From the NCBI RefSeq assembly GCF_002995495.1, contig NZ_PVZV01000005.1:434001-498000 (forward strand): 64,000 nucleotides of DNA, written 5' to 3'. Below the pieces are notes generated by a model. It saw nothing but the letters and a program-made list of their open reading frames with translations. It was not told the DNA's origin and did not search any database. Position numbers and translations under genes: made by a program. Positions 8,656-18,573 of this stretch are shown here, piece by piece. Numbering within the stretch: position 1 is the first letter of the stretch; the number at the start of each line of letters is the position of its first letter. The DNA comes from Actinocorallia populi (lineage in GTDB: Bacteria > Actinomycetota > Actinomycetes > Streptosporangiales > Streptosporangiaceae).

Positions 8656-9651
8656 TCATGATCTGAACAGGCTTTCACCTTGGTTCCGCATCCGCGAGGT
8701 GCTCTCGCCCGGGACGACCGTGATCTGCTTCTTCACGATGTCCAAAGGCTGCTCGGGCATCGACTGGGGGCCCAGGAGCAGGGCCTTGACGATCTCGTGC
8801 GCGCTGTACTCGACGTCGATGTCGATCGTCGTGAGGGAGGGTTCCGAAACGTGGGCGACCGTGGAGTTGTCGACCCCGATCACGCCGATGTCCTCGGGGA
8901 CGCGTTTTCCCGCTCGCCGTGCGGCGCCCAGCACGGCGAGCGCCGCTTCGTCGTTGTAGGCGGCGAATCCCGTCCTGCCGCCGTGAGGCGGGAGGAACGC
9001 CGTCTCAGAGGCCGTCCCTCGTTCCATGTTCAGATGCAGAGTGGGCAGGGCATCGACGCCGTTCTTCGCGCACCACTCGACCACGCCCCTCTCCCGTGCG
9101 GTCGCGAAAGGCTGTTCCCGCTGGTCGACCGGCATGGCGACGGCGACGCCGGTATAGCCCGTCTCGGCGAGATGCGCCGCTTGGAGAGCACCGATCTCGG
9201 CATCGATGGCGACCTGCAGCTCTCGGGACTGCTCGATCACCGGGACGTTGTTCGTGGCGAGGCGCGCGCGCTGTTCCGGGGAGAGCGGGGCGACGCTCCA
9301 TACCCCGACGGGCCGGAGTCCGAGGATGGCGTCTTCCAGGGTGTCGTCGGAGGAGGCCAGGCGGAGCAGGTTCGTTTTGCCGGCCTGTGCGAGCTCGGCG
9401 GTGATGCGGTCTATGAGCTCTCGCAGCCGGGGGCCGAAAGTGATGTTGGGGATCAGCGTGATGACGATGTCGCTGGTTCCGCGGGCGAGCGTGCGTCCGG
9501 CGACCGACGGGCGGTAGCCCAGTTCTTGGGCAACCTGACGGACATGCTCCACCATTTCGGGCTTGAACCGGTGACCGTGGCCGTTCATGATCTGGCTGAC
9601 CGTGGAACGGGACACGCCGGCGCGGGCCGCGACGTCCGCACTGCTCGCCAT
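8656..9651 (-). CDS. LacI-family transcriptional regulator (island A)
   Basis: The 331-residue protein starts with a LacI helix-turn-helix ([21 protein letters not shown]; recognition positions equivalent to LacI Tyr17/Gln18 are Arg/Ser) and a hinge helix. A periplasmic-binding-protein-like effector domain follows. It is divergent from the GH3 gene at 9794, and the shared intergenic region holds ATTGACGCGCGTCAAT, identical to the site before the importer at 7986. It is therefore the probable repressor of the importer-GH78 and GH3-GH43 units and of itself. The effector is likely a sugar or glycoside released by these enzymes. An ISAs1 remnant ends exactly at its stop codon. Confidence 0.92.
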   Translation of the reverse strand: MASSADVAARAGVSRSTVSQIMNGHGHRFKPEMVEHVRQVAQELGYRPSVAGRTLARGTSDIVITLIPNITFGPRLRELIDRITAELAQAGKTNLLRLASSDDTLEDAILGLRPVGVWSVAPLSPEQRARLATNNVPVIEQSRELQVAIDAEIGALQAAHLAETGYTGVAVAMPVDQREQPFATARERGVVEWCAKNGVDALPTLHLNMERGTASETAFLPPHGGRTGFAAYNDEAALAVLGAARRAGKRVPEDIGVIGVDNSTVAHVSEPSLTTIDIDVEYSAHEIVKALLLGPQSMPEQPLDIVKKQITVVPGESTSRMRNQGESLFRS

Positions 9652-9713
9652 GTGGTCTCACCCCTTTCGGTGTGGGTTCTCTCCAGCCTGGCACGTTGAT
9701 CGGACCAGGAGAA

Positions 9714-9729
9714 ATTGACGCGCGTCAAT
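9714..9729. promoter_or_regulatory. LacI-type operator, copy 2 (ATTGACGCGCGTCAAT)
   Basis: This perfect palindrome is identical to 8062-8077. It is located 63 bases before the lacI start and 65 bases before the GH3 start in the divergent promoter region. On the plus strand TTGACG at 9715-9720 is placed as a possible -35 element for the GH3 gene. Confidence 0.85.
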
Positions 9730-9793
9730 ACTCGTGGTTTGCTGACCGACCACGTGCAAGTCTTACGCGTGGACGCGTGACGAAGGGGCGACG

Positions 9794-12469
9794 ATGACCG
9801 GGTTCGAGGAGGGCAGGCTCACTGCCGCCGCTGCAGAGGCCGGACTTTATGCGGCATACAGGGACGTTTCGCTTCCCGTGGGAGAGCGCGTCGTCGATCT
9901 GATCGAGCGGATGACGTTGGAGGAGAAGGCCGCTCAGATCGCCTCACCGTTCGGGTCGGCCGTCGATGTGCACGCTCCTCCGCCGACGGGATGGGGCAGC
10001 GCCACCGCCGCGCTGTCCGTTCTCGGCACGACTCCGCGCGAAGCGGCGGAGAAGGCGAACGAGCTGCAGCGCAAGCACGTCGAGGAGACCCGCCTGGGCA
10101 TCCCCGTCCTGCTGATCGAAGAGGCGCTGCTCGGCCTGAAGGTGCGGGATGCGACGACCTTTCCCGACGCGATCGCGCAGGCCGCGACCTGGGATCCCGA
10201 CTCGATCGAGGAGATGGGCGCGGTCATCGGCGCCCAGATGGCGGCGCTCGGCGTGCGGCAGGCGCTGTCGCCGCTCGCGGACGTCGCACGCGATCCCCGA
10301 TGGGGGAGGGTCGGCGAGACCTACGGCGAGGAGCCGTATCTCGTCGGGGCCATGGCGACGGCGTTCGTGCGCGGGATACAGGAAGCCGTGCCGGACGTTC
10401 CACTGATCGCGACGTTGAAGCACTTCGTCGCATACGGGGCGAGCGAGGGCGGACGGAACACGGAGCCGGCCCAGCTCGGTGAGCGTGCGCTCCGGGAGAC
10501 CTACGGCGTGCCGTTCGAGATGGCGATCCGCGAAGGCGGCGCCCAGGGCGTGATGCCGTCGTACAACAGCATCGACGGGGTGCCGGTGACCGGATCCCGA
10601 GAGCTTCTGACCGAACTGCTGCGTGAGGAGTACGGGTTCAACGGCCTGGTCATCTCCGACCTTGCGGCCGTGGCGCAACTGCACACCAAGCACGGCGTCA
10701 CCACCGATGTCGTCGGCGCCTACGCCCAGGCCCTGCGGGCGGGGGTGGACCTCGACCTGGACAACCGGGTGTCGTCGGACCGCGTGATCGAGGCCGTCCG
10801 TACCGGCGCGCTGCCGGAGCCGGACCTGGACCGCGCCGTCGCGAGCGTCCTGCGCGCCAAGTTCCGGCTCGGCCTGTTCGAGCGACCGTACGTGGATCTG
10901 GAGAAGGTGCCCGAGAGCCTCGACTCCGGCGAGTCCAGGGCGCTCGCCAGGTCGATCGCGGAGAAGTCGGTCGTGCTCCTGCAGAACGAGCCGGTCGACG
11001 GGACGCCGCTGCTGCCGCTGGCGTCCGATCCGGGGACCATCGCCGTCATCGGGCCCAACGCGGATCGTCCGATGGGTCAGCTCGGGCATTACAGCTACCA
11101 GGTGCTCGACAGCATGACGAAGCGGTTCGCGCTGGCCGCGGATCCGCAGGCGCGAGCGGCGGACGCCGAGGGGCTGGCCGGCAGAAGCGGACCGGACGAC
11201 GCGGAGCTGCTGGTGGAATCGGTGCCGGTCGTCACGTTCCTCCAGGGCATCCGCGATCGTGCCGGAGCGGATGCGACCGTGCTCTACGAGCAGGGGTGCC
11301 CCGTCGCAAGGGAGGACAGGTCGGGCTTCGCCGCGGCCGTGCGCGCCGCGGCGAAGGCGGATGTGGCGATCGTCGTCGTCGGAGACCAGGCGGGCATCAA
11401 CACGCGGGGCACCGTCGGGGAGGGGCTGGACAGCACCGACTGCGCGCTGCCCGGGGTTCAGCGGGAGCTCGTCGAGGCCGTAGCGGGCACCGGCACCCCT
11501 ACCGTCGTGGTCCTGAGCCACGCCCGTCCCTTCGTCCTCGGTTGGATGGCCGACACCGTTCCGGCGATCGTGAGCTCCTGGTTCGGCGGTGAGGAAGCGG
11601 GCAACGCGGTCGCGAACGTGCTGTTCGGCGATGTGAATCCGGCGGGACGCCTCCCGATCGCGATGCTCGAGTCGGCAGGCGCCGCACCCGTCCCCTACTG
11701 GCGCTCGCTCCAGTCCCCGGCGTACACCGATGGTTCGATCAAGGCGGTCTTCCCGTTCGGCCACGGCCTGAGCTACACCGCCTTCGAGTACCGCGATCTG
11801 CGGATCCCGTCGGGCAGGGTGCGCACGGACGGTGTCATCCGCGTCGAGTTCACGGTCGCGAACGTCGGATCGCGAGCCGGGGACGAGGTGGTGCAGGTCT
11901 ACGGACGCGACGTCCACGGGCGGACGGCGCGCCCCGCGCGGAAGCTGGTCGCGTTCCGGCGGCTGACACTCGCTCCCGGTGAGGAGGAGCGCGTCGCGGT
12001 CGACATCCCGGCCGACCTGTTCGCCCTCTGGGACCCGCGGGAGGGGTGGGTCGTCGAGCCCGGTGCCGTGAAGCTCTTCATCGGCCCGTCGTCGGCGGTC
12101 ACCCCCCTCCGCGGCGAGGTGAACCTCATCGGGCGGGAGCACCGTCCGGGTGCGCACCGGGCGCTGAGCAGCACCGTGACGGCCGGCGTCGAGGTGTCGC
12201 CGGCCCCATCGGCGGCCGAAGAGAGTGAAGACGGGGACGAGGAACCGGTGCCGGTGAGGCCGCTGACCGCCGAAAGCACGGTCGGGGACTGGTTCGCGCA
12301 TCCGGTCGGGGCCCGAGTCCTGCGCTCCGTGCTCGGCGGCGTGGACGAGGAGACGCTCGCCCCCGCCTTCGGCCTCACGCTCGAGCAGATGGTGATGTAC
12401 AGCAATGGCGCCCTGCCGGCGTCCCTGCCCGGAGAACTCCTGGAGAGAGCGGCCCGTGAATCCGACTGA
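9794..12469 (+). CDS. GH3 beta-glycosidase with C-terminal tail module
   Basis: This 891-residue GH3 enzyme has the (beta/alpha)8 domain with KHFVAYG and GLVISDLAAV (nucleophile Asp289). The alpha/beta sandwich domain follows, then an FnIII-like domain (PFGHGLSYTAFEY, then VANVGSRAGDEVVQVY). The SDL rather than SDW nucleophile context and overall arrangement resemble beta-xylosidase/beta-glucosidase branches; the exact sugar is unresolved. After an acidic linker (EESEDGDEE) comes a ~65-residue tail starting TAESTVGDWFAHPVG, similar to tails of the other GH3s here. No signal peptide. It is divergent from lacI and overlaps the next gene by 14 bases, so the two are co-translated. Confidence 0.92.
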   Translation: MTGFEEGRLTAAAAEAGLYAAYRDVSLPVGERVVDLIERMTLEEKAAQIASPFGSAVDVHAPPPTGWGSATAALSVLGTTPREAAEKANELQRKHVEETRLGIPVLLIEEALLGLKVRDATTFPDAIAQAATWDPDSIEEMGAVIGAQMAALGVRQALSPLADVARDPRWGRVGETYGEEPYLVGAMATAFVRGIQEAVPDVPLIATLKHFVAYGASEGGRNTEPAQLGERALRETYGVPFEMAIREGGAQGVMPSYNSIDGVPVTGSRELLTELLREEYGFNGLVISDLAAVAQLHTKHGVTTDVVGAYAQALRAGVDLDLDNRVSSDRVIEAVRTGALPEPDLDRAVASVLRAKFRLGLFERPYVDLEKVPESLDSGESRALARSIAEKSVVLLQNEPVDGTPLLPLASDPGTIAVIGPNADRPMGQLGHYSYQVLDSMTKRFALAADPQARAADAEGLAGRSGPDDAELLVESVPVVTFLQGIRDRAGADATVLYEQGCPVAREDRSGFAAAVRAAAKADVAIVVVGDQAGINTRGTVGEGLDSTDCALPGVQRELVEAVAGTGTPTVVVLSHARPFVLGWMADTVPAIVSSWFGGEEAGNAVANVLFGDVNPAGRLPIAMLESAGAAPVPYWRSLQSPAYTDGSIKAVFPFGHGLSYTAFEYRDLRIPSGRVRTDGVIRVEFTVANVGSRAGDEVVQVYGRDVHGRTARPARKLVAFRRLTLAPGEEERVAVDIPADLFALWDPREGWVVEPGAVKLFIGPSSAVTPLRGEVNLIGREHRPGAHRALSSTVTAGVEVSPAPSAAEESEDGDEEPVPVRPLTAESTVGDWFAHPVGARVLRSVLGGVDEETLAPAFGLTLEQMVMYSNGALPASLPGELLERAARESD

Positions 12470-14273
12470 CCCGCACCTCTGCCGGACCGAAGCGATCGAT
12501 GATGAAGGTGCCCCGGAGCCACCGGTCATCTGCAACCCGATCGATCTGCCGTACCGGTACCAGGACTTCGGACGCGGCCCGATGCGGGCCGTGTTCCGCG
12601 AGTCCGCAGACCCCTCGGTGGTCCGGTTCAAAGGCCGGTTCTACCTTTTCGGATCGATGTCCGGCGGGTTCTGGCACTCGGCCGACCTGGGTTCGTGGGA
12701 GTTCACCAGCGCGCCGCAGCTGCCGGCCGGCGACTATGCGCCGGACGTCCGTGAACTGAACGGGCACCTGTACATGACGGCGTCCCGCCGGAAAGGCGCC
12801 TGTCCGATCTTCCGTTCCGCGGATCCGCTGACAGAGCCGTTCGAGCAGGTCGGCGGCAGCGCCTTCCCGTACTGGGATCCGAACCTCTTCCAAGACGACG
12901 ACGGCCGGGTGTACCTGTACTGGGGGTGCTCCAACACCGAACCCCTCCGGGGTGTGCGGCTCGACCCTGACACGCTGCAGCCGCTCGGCGACACGGTGGA
13001 CCTGCTCACCGGGCATCCGGAGGAGTACGGATGGGAGCGTCCGGGGGAGTCGAACCGGATCGTTCCGCCGTCGACGCTCGGGCAGAAGCTCTCCGCCCGC
13101 TTGTTCGGCACGCACAGCCGGACGCCGTTCATCGAGGGTCCGTGGCTGACGAAGCACGGCGACACGTACTACCTCCAGTACGCCGGGCCCGGTACGGAGT
13201 ACAACGTCTACGCCGACGGCTACTACACCGGTCCCACTCCGCTCGGCCCGTTCACGTACGCGCCGGACAGCCCGTTCTCCTCCAAGCCCGGCGGGTTCAT
13301 CACCGGAGCCGGACACGGCAGCACATTCCAGGACCGGTATGGCAACTGGTGGCATGCCGCCACGATGCGCATCTCGGTGAACCACCACTTCGAACGGCGG
13401 ATCGGCCTGTTCCCGGCCGGTTTCGACGAGGACGGAGTGCTGTTCTGCAACCAGAACTTCGCCGACTATCCGCTCGCCCTGCCCGACCGGAAGGTGGACC
13501 CGTGGACGGGTTGTGCGACGGGCTGGATGCTGCAGTCCTACCGCGCGGCCGCCACGGCGTCCTCTTCGCTGCCCGGGCACGGTCCGGAGCTCGCCGTGAA
13601 CGAGGACATCCGCACCTGGTGGGTCGCCGGCACCGACCGGCCGGGGGAGACTCTGACCATCGACATGGGAAACGACCGGATCGTCCACGCGATCCAGGTC
13701 AATCTCGCCGATCACGACCTCACACGCCGCAAACCGAAACGGCCCCTGCGTGATCCGGACGAGTCGCGGGCGGCGTTCCGCGCCGTCGTCACCGACGACC
13801 ACCCCGCGGTCTACGTCCTGGAGGGCTCGGCCGACGGACGGTCGTGGCGGGTTCTGTTCGACGGCCGGACCGACCCGTCCGACGCCCCTCACCGGCTCGT
13901 GCGTCTGCCCGAGGCCCGGGCGCTGCGGTTCGTGCGCGTGACCGCGGTGTCGACTCCGTGGAACGCCCATTTCGCGGTCAGCGGCCTCCGCGTGTTCGGG
14001 GCCGACGACCGGCCGCCTCCGGGCGCCGTTTCTCCTTCCGCCGCCCGCATCGAGCCGAGGAACGCCTTGGTGCGGTGGGAGCCGGCGGAGGGCGCGGACG
14101 GATACAACGTCCGCTACGGCCGGCGGCCCGACAAGCTTTATCACTCCTGGCAGGTGTGGGGGGCGACGGAACTCGACCTGTCGACCTTGAACGCCGCAGA
14201 GGACTACTGGGTCGCCGTCGACGCCTACAACGCCGGCGGGGTGACCGAAGGAGAACCGGTCAGGATCAGCTGA
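12456..14273 (+). CDS. GH43-like beta-propeller hydrolase with F5/8-type and FnIII domains
   Basis: From GTG 12456 (GGAGAG 8 bases upstream) the product is 605 residues. The five-bladed propeller shows the GH43 triad: Asp52 in ADPSVV, Asp141 in YWDPNLF and Glu227 in FIEGPW. A discoidin/F5-8-like beta-sandwich follows (about residues 350-505), where such domains often bind galactose-type sugars. The C-terminal ~85 residues form an FnIII domain (ALVRWEPAEGADGYNVRY). No signal peptide is visible, unusual for an enzyme with binding modules. The overlap with the GH3 stop indicates one operon. Activity could be alpha-L-arabinofuranosidase, beta-xylosidase or galactan-related; I cannot decide. Confidence 0.85.
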   Translation: MNPTDPHLCRTEAIDDEGAPEPPVICNPIDLPYRYQDFGRGPMRAVFRESADPSVVRFKGRFYLFGSMSGGFWHSADLGSWEFTSAPQLPAGDYAPDVRELNGHLYMTASRRKGACPIFRSADPLTEPFEQVGGSAFPYWDPNLFQDDDGRVYLYWGCSNTEPLRGVRLDPDTLQPLGDTVDLLTGHPEEYGWERPGESNRIVPPSTLGQKLSARLFGTHSRTPFIEGPWLTKHGDTYYLQYAGPGTEYNVYADGYYTGPTPLGPFTYAPDSPFSSKPGGFITGAGHGSTFQDRYGNWWHAATMRISVNHHFERRIGLFPAGFDEDGVLFCNQNFADYPLALPDRKVDPWTGCATGWMLQSYRAAATASSSLPGHGPELAVNEDIRTWWVAGTDRPGETLTIDMGNDRIVHAIQVNLADHDLTRRKPKRPLRDPDESRAAFRAVVTDDHPAVYVLEGSADGRSWRVLFDGRTDPSDAPHRLVRLPEARALRFVRVTAVSTPWNAHFAVSGLRVFGADDRPPPGAVSPSAARIEPRNALVRWEPAEGADGYNVRYGRRPDKLYHSWQVWGATELDLSTLNAAEDYWVAVDAYNAGGVTEGEPVRIS

Positions 14274-14358
14274 CCCGCGGAGCAGACAGGCCCGAGCTCG
14301 TCACCGCCTTCCCCTGGAATGTTGGATAGTGTGGGGTTTTCTTGGTTTTGGGGAGCGG

Positions 14359-15123
14359 ATGCTTGCTTCGCAGCGACAGGGGTTGATCGTGGACCTCGTG
14401 CGGCGGTCCGGGGCGGTGCGGGTCGCGGACCTGGTGGAGCGGTTCGGGGTGTCGGACATGACCATCCGGCGCGATCTGGAGACGCTCGCCGAGCGCGGCC
14501 TGCTGGTGAAGGTGCACGGCGGGGCGGTCGCGCCCGGCTCGTCGGCGGACGAGCCGGGCTTCGCGGTGAAGTCGGCGGTGCGCCCGGCGGAGAAGGACGC
14601 GATCGCGGAGCGGGCCGCCGCGCTGGTGGAGCCGGGGATGGCGGTGGCCCTGTCGGCGGGGACGACGACCCGCGCCCTGGCCGGCCGGCTCGTCTCGGTG
14701 CCGGAGCTGACGGTCGTGACGAACTCGCTGAGGGTCGCCGAGGCCTTCCACGCCGACGGGCGGCCGGATCAGACCGTGGTGCTGACGGGAGGAGTGCGCA
14801 CCCCCTCCGACGCGCTCGTCGGGCCGGTGGCGGTGGCGGCGATCCGGTCCCTCAACGTCGACCTGCTCCTGCTGGGCGTGCACGGGATGAGCGTCCGCGC
14901 CGGGTTCACCACCCCGAATCTGCTGGAGGCCGAGACGGACCGGGCGCTGGTCGCCTCCGCCCGCCGCACCGCCGTCCTGGCCGACCACACCAAGTGGGAG
15001 GTGGTCGGCCTTTGCACGATCGCCGCGCTCGGCGAGGCGGACCTGCTCGTCACCGACGCGGCGCTGGAGGAGCCGGCGCGAGAGGCGCTGCGGGCGGAGG
15101 TCGGCGAGCTCATCGTCGTGTGA
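14359..15123 (+). CDS. DeoR-family regulator, probable gal operon repressor
   Basis: The 254-residue protein has a DeoR winged helix (QRQGLIVDLVRRSGAVRVADL, then SDMTIRRDLETL). The sensor domain shows the DeoR/LacR phospho-sugar features GTTT and LLGVHG. ATG 14359 follows GGGGAG closely. It converges on galK and probably senses a phosphorylated sugar such as galactose-1-phosphate. Two TCAAACAT repeats upstream of galT (18224-18251) are candidate targets, because DeoR proteins often bind A/T-rich direct repeats. Assignment to the gal genes rests on adjacency. Confidence 0.88.
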   Translation: MLASQRQGLIVDLVRRSGAVRVADLVERFGVSDMTIRRDLETLAERGLLVKVHGGAVAPGSSADEPGFAVKSAVRPAEKDAIAERAAALVEPGMAVALSAGTTTRALAGRLVSVPELTVVTNSLRVAEAFHADGRPDQTVVLTGGVRTPSDALVGPVAVAAIRSLNVDLLLLGVHGMSVRAGFTTPNLLEAETDRALVASARRTAVLADHTKWEVVGLCTIAALGEADLLVTDAALEEPAREALRAEVGELIVV

Positions 15124-15139
15124 GGCGGACCGGTCCCCG

Positions 15140-16204
15140 TCACAGGGCTCGGGCGCCCGGGCCCGCGACGGCCGTCAGGAAGGACGGCGCAGGCCGGCCC
15201 CCCTCGGCGAAGGCCGCGGTGACGGCCGCTTCGACGGCCGGGATCCGGTCGGAGGCCACCAGGGCGATGACGGAGCCGCCGAAGCCGCCGCCGACCATCC
15301 GGGCCCCGGCCGCGCCCGCCGCGACCGCCGTCTCGACCGCGAGGTCGGCCTCGGGCCAGGAGACCCCGTAGTCGTCGCGCAGCGAGGCGTGCGAGGCGGT
15401 GAGCAGCGGCCCGACCTCGGCCGTCGCGCCCGACTCCAGCAGCCGCACGGCCTCCTCGACGCGGCGGTTCTCCCCGACCACGTGGCGGACGCGCCGCCGC
15501 AGCACCGGGTCGTCCAGGCCGTCGGGCGCCTCGGAGACCTCCCGCAGGGTCGGGACGCCCAGCAGCGCCGCGGCCTTCTCGCAGGACGCCCGCCGGTCGG
15601 CGTATCCGCCGTCGCCGTGGCGGTGCTCGGCGCGGGTGTCGATGACGAGCACGCGGTGGTCGCCCGACTCCAGCGGGATCGGGGTGATCAGCTCGTCGCG
15701 GAAGTCCATGAGCAGGGCGTGGCCGGGGCGGCCGAGCATCGAGGCGGCCTGGTCGAGGAGGCCGCACGGGACGCCCGCGTACAGGTGCTCGGCCCGCTGG
15801 GCGATCCGGGCCAGCTCCAGCGGCTCGATCTCCAGCTCGAACAGGTCGCGCAGGGCCACCGCGGTCGCGCACTCCAGGGCCGCGCTGGAGGACAGGCCCG
15901 CTCCCTGGGGCAGGTCGGAGGAGAAGCGCAGAGCGGCGCCGCCGATCCGGTGCCCGGCTTCGATCAGGCAGCCCGCCACCCCGGCCGCGTATGCGGCCCA
16001 GCCGCCGACGCCGCCGGGGGAGAGCCCGTCGAGCGGCACGGTCGCCGTCCGGCCGCCGGAACTCAGCTCCAACCGCCGGCCGGGGCGGCGCTCTCCTTCG
16101 ACCGTGATGCCCTGCAGCAGGGCGAACGGCAGGACCAGGCCGCCGTTGTAGTCGGTGTGCTCACCTATCAGGTTGACCCTTCCGGGTGCGTGCCAGGTGT
16201 TCAT
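15140..16204 (-). CDS. galK: Galactokinase
   Basis: This GHMP-family kinase phosphorylates galactose to galactose-1-phosphate in the cytoplasm. The galactokinase signature [15 protein letters not shown] lies at residues 8-22, the ATP-binding GHMP loop [14 protein letters not shown] near residue 105, and the third motif [11 protein letters not shown] near 305. At 354 residues it is slightly short but complete. The start ATG overlaps the galE stop as ATGA (16201-16204), giving translational coupling, and matches the family N-terminus. It is the last gene of galT-galE-galK. It would feed galactose released by the nearby GH2 or other glycosidases into central metabolism. Confidence 0.95.
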   Translation of the reverse strand: MNTWHAPGRVNLIGEHTDYNGGLVLPFALLQGITVEGERRPGRRLELSSGGRTATVPLDGLSPGGVGGWAAYAAGVAGCLIEAGHRIGGAALRFSSDLPQGAGLSSSAALECATAVALRDLFELEIEPLELARIAQRAEHLYAGVPCGLLDQAASMLGRPGHALLMDFRDELITPIPLESGDHRVLVIDTRAEHRHGDGGYADRRASCEKAAALLGVPTLREVSEAPDGLDDPVLRRRVRHVVGENRRVEEAVRLLESGATAEVGPLLTASHASLRDDYGVSWPEADLAVETAVAAGAAGARMVGGGFGGSVIALVASDRIPAVEAAVTAAFAEGGRPAPSFLTAVAGPGARAL

Positions 16205-17151
16205 CGGCGTGCGAACTCCCAGGCGTCGGAGACCATCGTCTTCAGGTCGCGTTCGGCGGCCCATCCCAGGTCGCGTCCGATCGTGTCGGACGAGGCGACC
16301 AGGACGGCGGGGTCGCCGGCGCGGCGCGGCCCCATGGCGACGGGGATCGGGTGTCCGGTGACCTCTCGACAGGCCTCGACGACCTCCAGCACCGAATACC
16401 CGGTGCCGCTGCCGAGGTTGTAGACCTTGTGGCGGTCCGGCGTGGTCGCGGCGAGGGCCAGCAGGTGGGCCCGTCCGAGGTCCGTGGCGTGGACGTAGTC
16501 GCGCACGCACGTCCCGTCGGGAGTGGGGTAGTCGTCGCCGAACAGGGTGACAGTCCGGCGTTCACCGAGCGCCACGGCCAGGACGTTCGGGATGAGATGG
16601 GTCTCGAGGGCATGGCGCTCGCCGAACCGCCCGTGCGCTCCCGCGACGTTGAAGTAGCGCAGGGAGACCCCGCCGAAACCGTGGAGCCGGGCGTACTCCG
16701 CCAGGGTGTGGTCGATCGCGAGCTTCGTGGCCCCGTAAGGGCTGGTCGGCCGGGTCGGCGCGTCCTCCGGGATCGGCACGGCCTCGGGCTCTCCGTAGAC
16801 GGCCGCGGTCGAGGAGAAGACGATCCGCGTGACGCCGGTGCAGCGCATGGCGTCGAACAGCGCCAGGGACTCACCGAGGTTGCCGTCCCAGTACCGGTGC
16901 GGCTCCCGCACGGACTCGGCGACCAGGGAGCGGGCGGCGAAGTGCAGGACGGCTTCGAAACCTCCTTCTTCCAGGACGTCGAAGGCGGCGTCGCGCAGCG
17001 TTCCCTTCACGAACCGGGCGCCGTCGGGGACGGCGTCGGCATGGCCGGTCGAGAGGTCGTCGAGCACGACGACTTCGTGCCCCGCCTCCAGCAGCTGGGC
17101 CGTGACGACGGAGCCCACGTAACCGGCGCCGCCGGTGACGAGGAGTTTCAT
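16201..17151 (-). CDS. galE: UDP-glucose 4-epimerase
   Basis: This 316-residue extended SDR interconverts UDP-galactose and UDP-glucose. The NAD-binding TGGAGYVG starts at residue 6, the catalytic Ser/Tyr/Lys set is represented by FSSTAAVYG and SPYGATK, and RYFNVAGA is conserved. The ATG at 17151 places the Rossmann strand right at the N-terminus as usual. It lies 37 bases downstream of galT and overlaps galK by 4 bases. The three genes complete the Leloir pathway except for galactose mutarotase, which is not seen here. Confidence 0.95.
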   Translation of the reverse strand: MKLLVTGGAGYVGSVVTAQLLEAGHEVVVLDDLSTGHADAVPDGARFVKGTLRDAAFDVLEEGGFEAVLHFAARSLVAESVREPHRYWDGNLGESLALFDAMRCTGVTRIVFSSTAAVYGEPEAVPIPEDAPTRPTSPYGATKLAIDHTLAEYARLHGFGGVSLRYFNVAGAHGRFGERHALETHLIPNVLAVALGERRTVTLFGDDYPTPDGTCVRDYVHATDLGRAHLLALAATTPDRHKVYNLGSGTGYSVLEVVEACREVTGHPIPVAMGPRRAGDPAVLVASSDTIGRDLGWAAERDLKTMVSDAWEFARR

Positions 17152-17188
17152 GTGATTGCCTTTCAGGGCGGATCGAGCCGGAACCCGG

Positions 17189-18214
17189 TCAGGCCGAGCG
17201 GAGGCGCTCGGCGGCCGTCTCGGGCAGGACGTCATTGATGAAGGCCCCTGCGGCCGATTCGCTGGAAGCCAGGAACTTGTACCTGTCGGCGGCCCTGCGG
17301 GTGGTGAAGATCTGGGCGTAGAGGTGGTCCAGATCGGCGCGGTGGCGGACCGGTGCCTGATGCCAGGCGGCCATATAGGGGGTCGGGCCGGTGAACAGCC
17401 GGTCGAAACGGCGCAGAACGTCGGCGTACAGGCCCATCAGCTCGGCACGCTCGTTCTCGGTGAACGCGGCGAGGTCGCCGACGCAGGCGCGCGGCGCGAG
17501 ATGGACCTCATACGGCCAGCGTGCGGCCTCGGGAACATAGGCGACGAAGCCTTCGCTCTCCGCGACGACCCGCGGTCCCGCCGCTTCGCGGTCGACGATC
17601 GCGCACAGCAGGCAGCCGCCGCGGGCGGCCCGGTGCAGACGCGCCGACTCCAGCACCGCGGCCTGGACCGGAGGCAGATAGGGGTAGGCGTAGATCTGGC
17701 CGTGCGGATGGGCGAGGGTCGCGCCGATCTCCGCACCCCTGTTCTCGAACACGAAGACCTGCTCGACCTCGGGCAGGGCGGACAGCGCGGCCGTCCGATG
17801 CGCCCATGCCCGCCCGATGGTCGCCAACCGCTCCGCCGGCAGCTTCGCCATGTCCCCCTCATGGTCGCTGGAGAAGCAGACGACCTCGCACCGCCCCCCG
17901 ACCTTCCCTCCCAACGACGGGAAGCGGTTCTCGAACACCGCGACGTGGTAGTCGCCGGCCGGAATCTCCGTCCTGCGTCCCGGTCGTGTAGGGCACAGCG
18001 GGCAGTCGGCGGTGCCCGAGCTGATCGTTCGCACCTGCCGCCGCGCAGCGACGAGCACCGGCTGCCGCGTCAACGGATCAAGCCGCACCTCCGCCTCCGG
18101 TGCGAACGGCTCCAGCTTCCGCCCGTCGACCGCGTCCCGATCCCGCCCCGGCACGTCGTCGAAGTAGGTGATCTCACGTCCGTCGGAGAGTCGACTCAAC
18201 ATGTCCGCCATCAT
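17189..18214 (-). CDS. galT: Galactose-1-phosphate uridylyltransferase
   Basis: The 341-residue enzyme exchanges UMP between UDP-glucose and galactose-1-phosphate. It contains the active-site HPHGQ (nucleophilic His) and zinc-type ligands in CPLCP and [10 protein letters not shown]. The second HIT-like half starts around WPYEVHLAP. The start could be either Met of MMADM at 18214/18211 or a Met four codons later; the first gives a normal length. It is first in the galTEK operon and has a short A/T-rich leader with two TCAAACAT repeats just upstream. Confidence 0.94.
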   Translation of the reverse strand: MMADMLSRLSDGREITYFDDVPGRDRDAVDGRKLEPFAPEAEVRLDPLTRQPVLVAARRQVRTISSGTADCPLCPTRPGRRTEIPAGDYHVAVFENRFPSLGGKVGGRCEVVCFSSDHEGDMAKLPAERLATIGRAWAHRTAALSALPEVEQVFVFENRGAEIGATLAHPHGQIYAYPYLPPVQAAVLESARLHRAARGGCLLCAIVDREAAGPRVVAESEGFVAYVPEAARWPYEVHLAPRACVGDLAAFTENERAELMGLYADVLRRFDRLFTGPTPYMAAWHQAPVRHRADLDHLYAQIFTTRRAADRYKFLASSESAAGAFINDVLPETAAERLRSA

Positions 18215-18223
18215 GGCTCATGA

Positions 18224-18251
18224 TCAAACATTAATCAACAAAGTCAAACAT
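18224..18251. promoter_or_regulatory. Direct repeats before galT, candidate DeoR operator
   Basis: TCAAACAT occurs at 18224-18231 and 18244-18251, start-to-start 20 bases, in an A/T-rich patch just before galT that contrasts with the GC-rich surroundings. A related ATCAACAA lies between them. Regular spacing near two helical turns and the nearby DeoR gene make this the likely operator region of the gal operon. Confidence 0.6.
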
Positions 18252-18521
18252 GACCGACTCCTGTAGTGCACGACAGGCCGTCCCCGGGTGAGGGCGCCGT
18301 CCGCCGCCTGCATGCCGCGGGAGCGCTCGCACACGGCTCCGCCCGGGCTGGGAACCACAGAGTCGGCGGCCCGCCGCGGCCGCTCAGGGGGGTGCTCCTG
18401 ACATGGCCGCACGGCCCCCCGCCCTGTCGCCGGTCGGCGATGAACCCTCTGGAGAGGAGACGGGATTTATCCGGGTTCTTGGAATTTACTTGAGTCCTTC
18501 CCGTCCCTGTCGGCATCCGGA
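18252..18521. other. Intergenic region without a supportable gene
   Basis: Short open frames exist on both strands here, but none has a convincing start, ribosome binding site or protein-like composition. The segment lies between the divergent gal promoter and the hairpins downstream of the IclR gene. Confidence 0.5.
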
Positions 18522-18564
18522 AGGCGGAGAACCGCCTGAATTGCGGATTCCCAGAAGGGAATCC
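18522..18564 (-). terminator. Twin hairpins with AGAA loops downstream of the IclR gene
   Basis: AGGCGG-AGAA-CCGCCT (18522-18537) and GGATTCCC-AGAA-GGGAATCC (18545-18564) are two perfect hairpins 7 bases apart with the same loop. They begin 10 bases beyond the iclR stop on the minus strand, so they probably terminate or stabilise that transcript. Confidence 0.6.
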
Positions 18565-18573
18565 ATGAGGAGC

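Noticed and set aside
7832-8959. 375-codon plus-strand frame spanning importer start, ISAs1 remnant and lacI end
   Set aside because: It is a chance join of antisense importer sequence, a transposase fragment and antisense lacI; only the middle part has meaning, as a decayed transposase.
9944-12631. Very long open frame on the minus strand opposite the GH3 gene (895 codons)
   Set aside because: High GC removes stop codons from complementary frames. The product is Arg/Gly/His-rich without recognisable domains, while the plus strand encodes a complete GH3 enzyme.
18224-18516. Short minus-strand frames in the gal-iclR gap
   Set aside because: Low-complexity translations, no ribosome binding site and no family resemblance.
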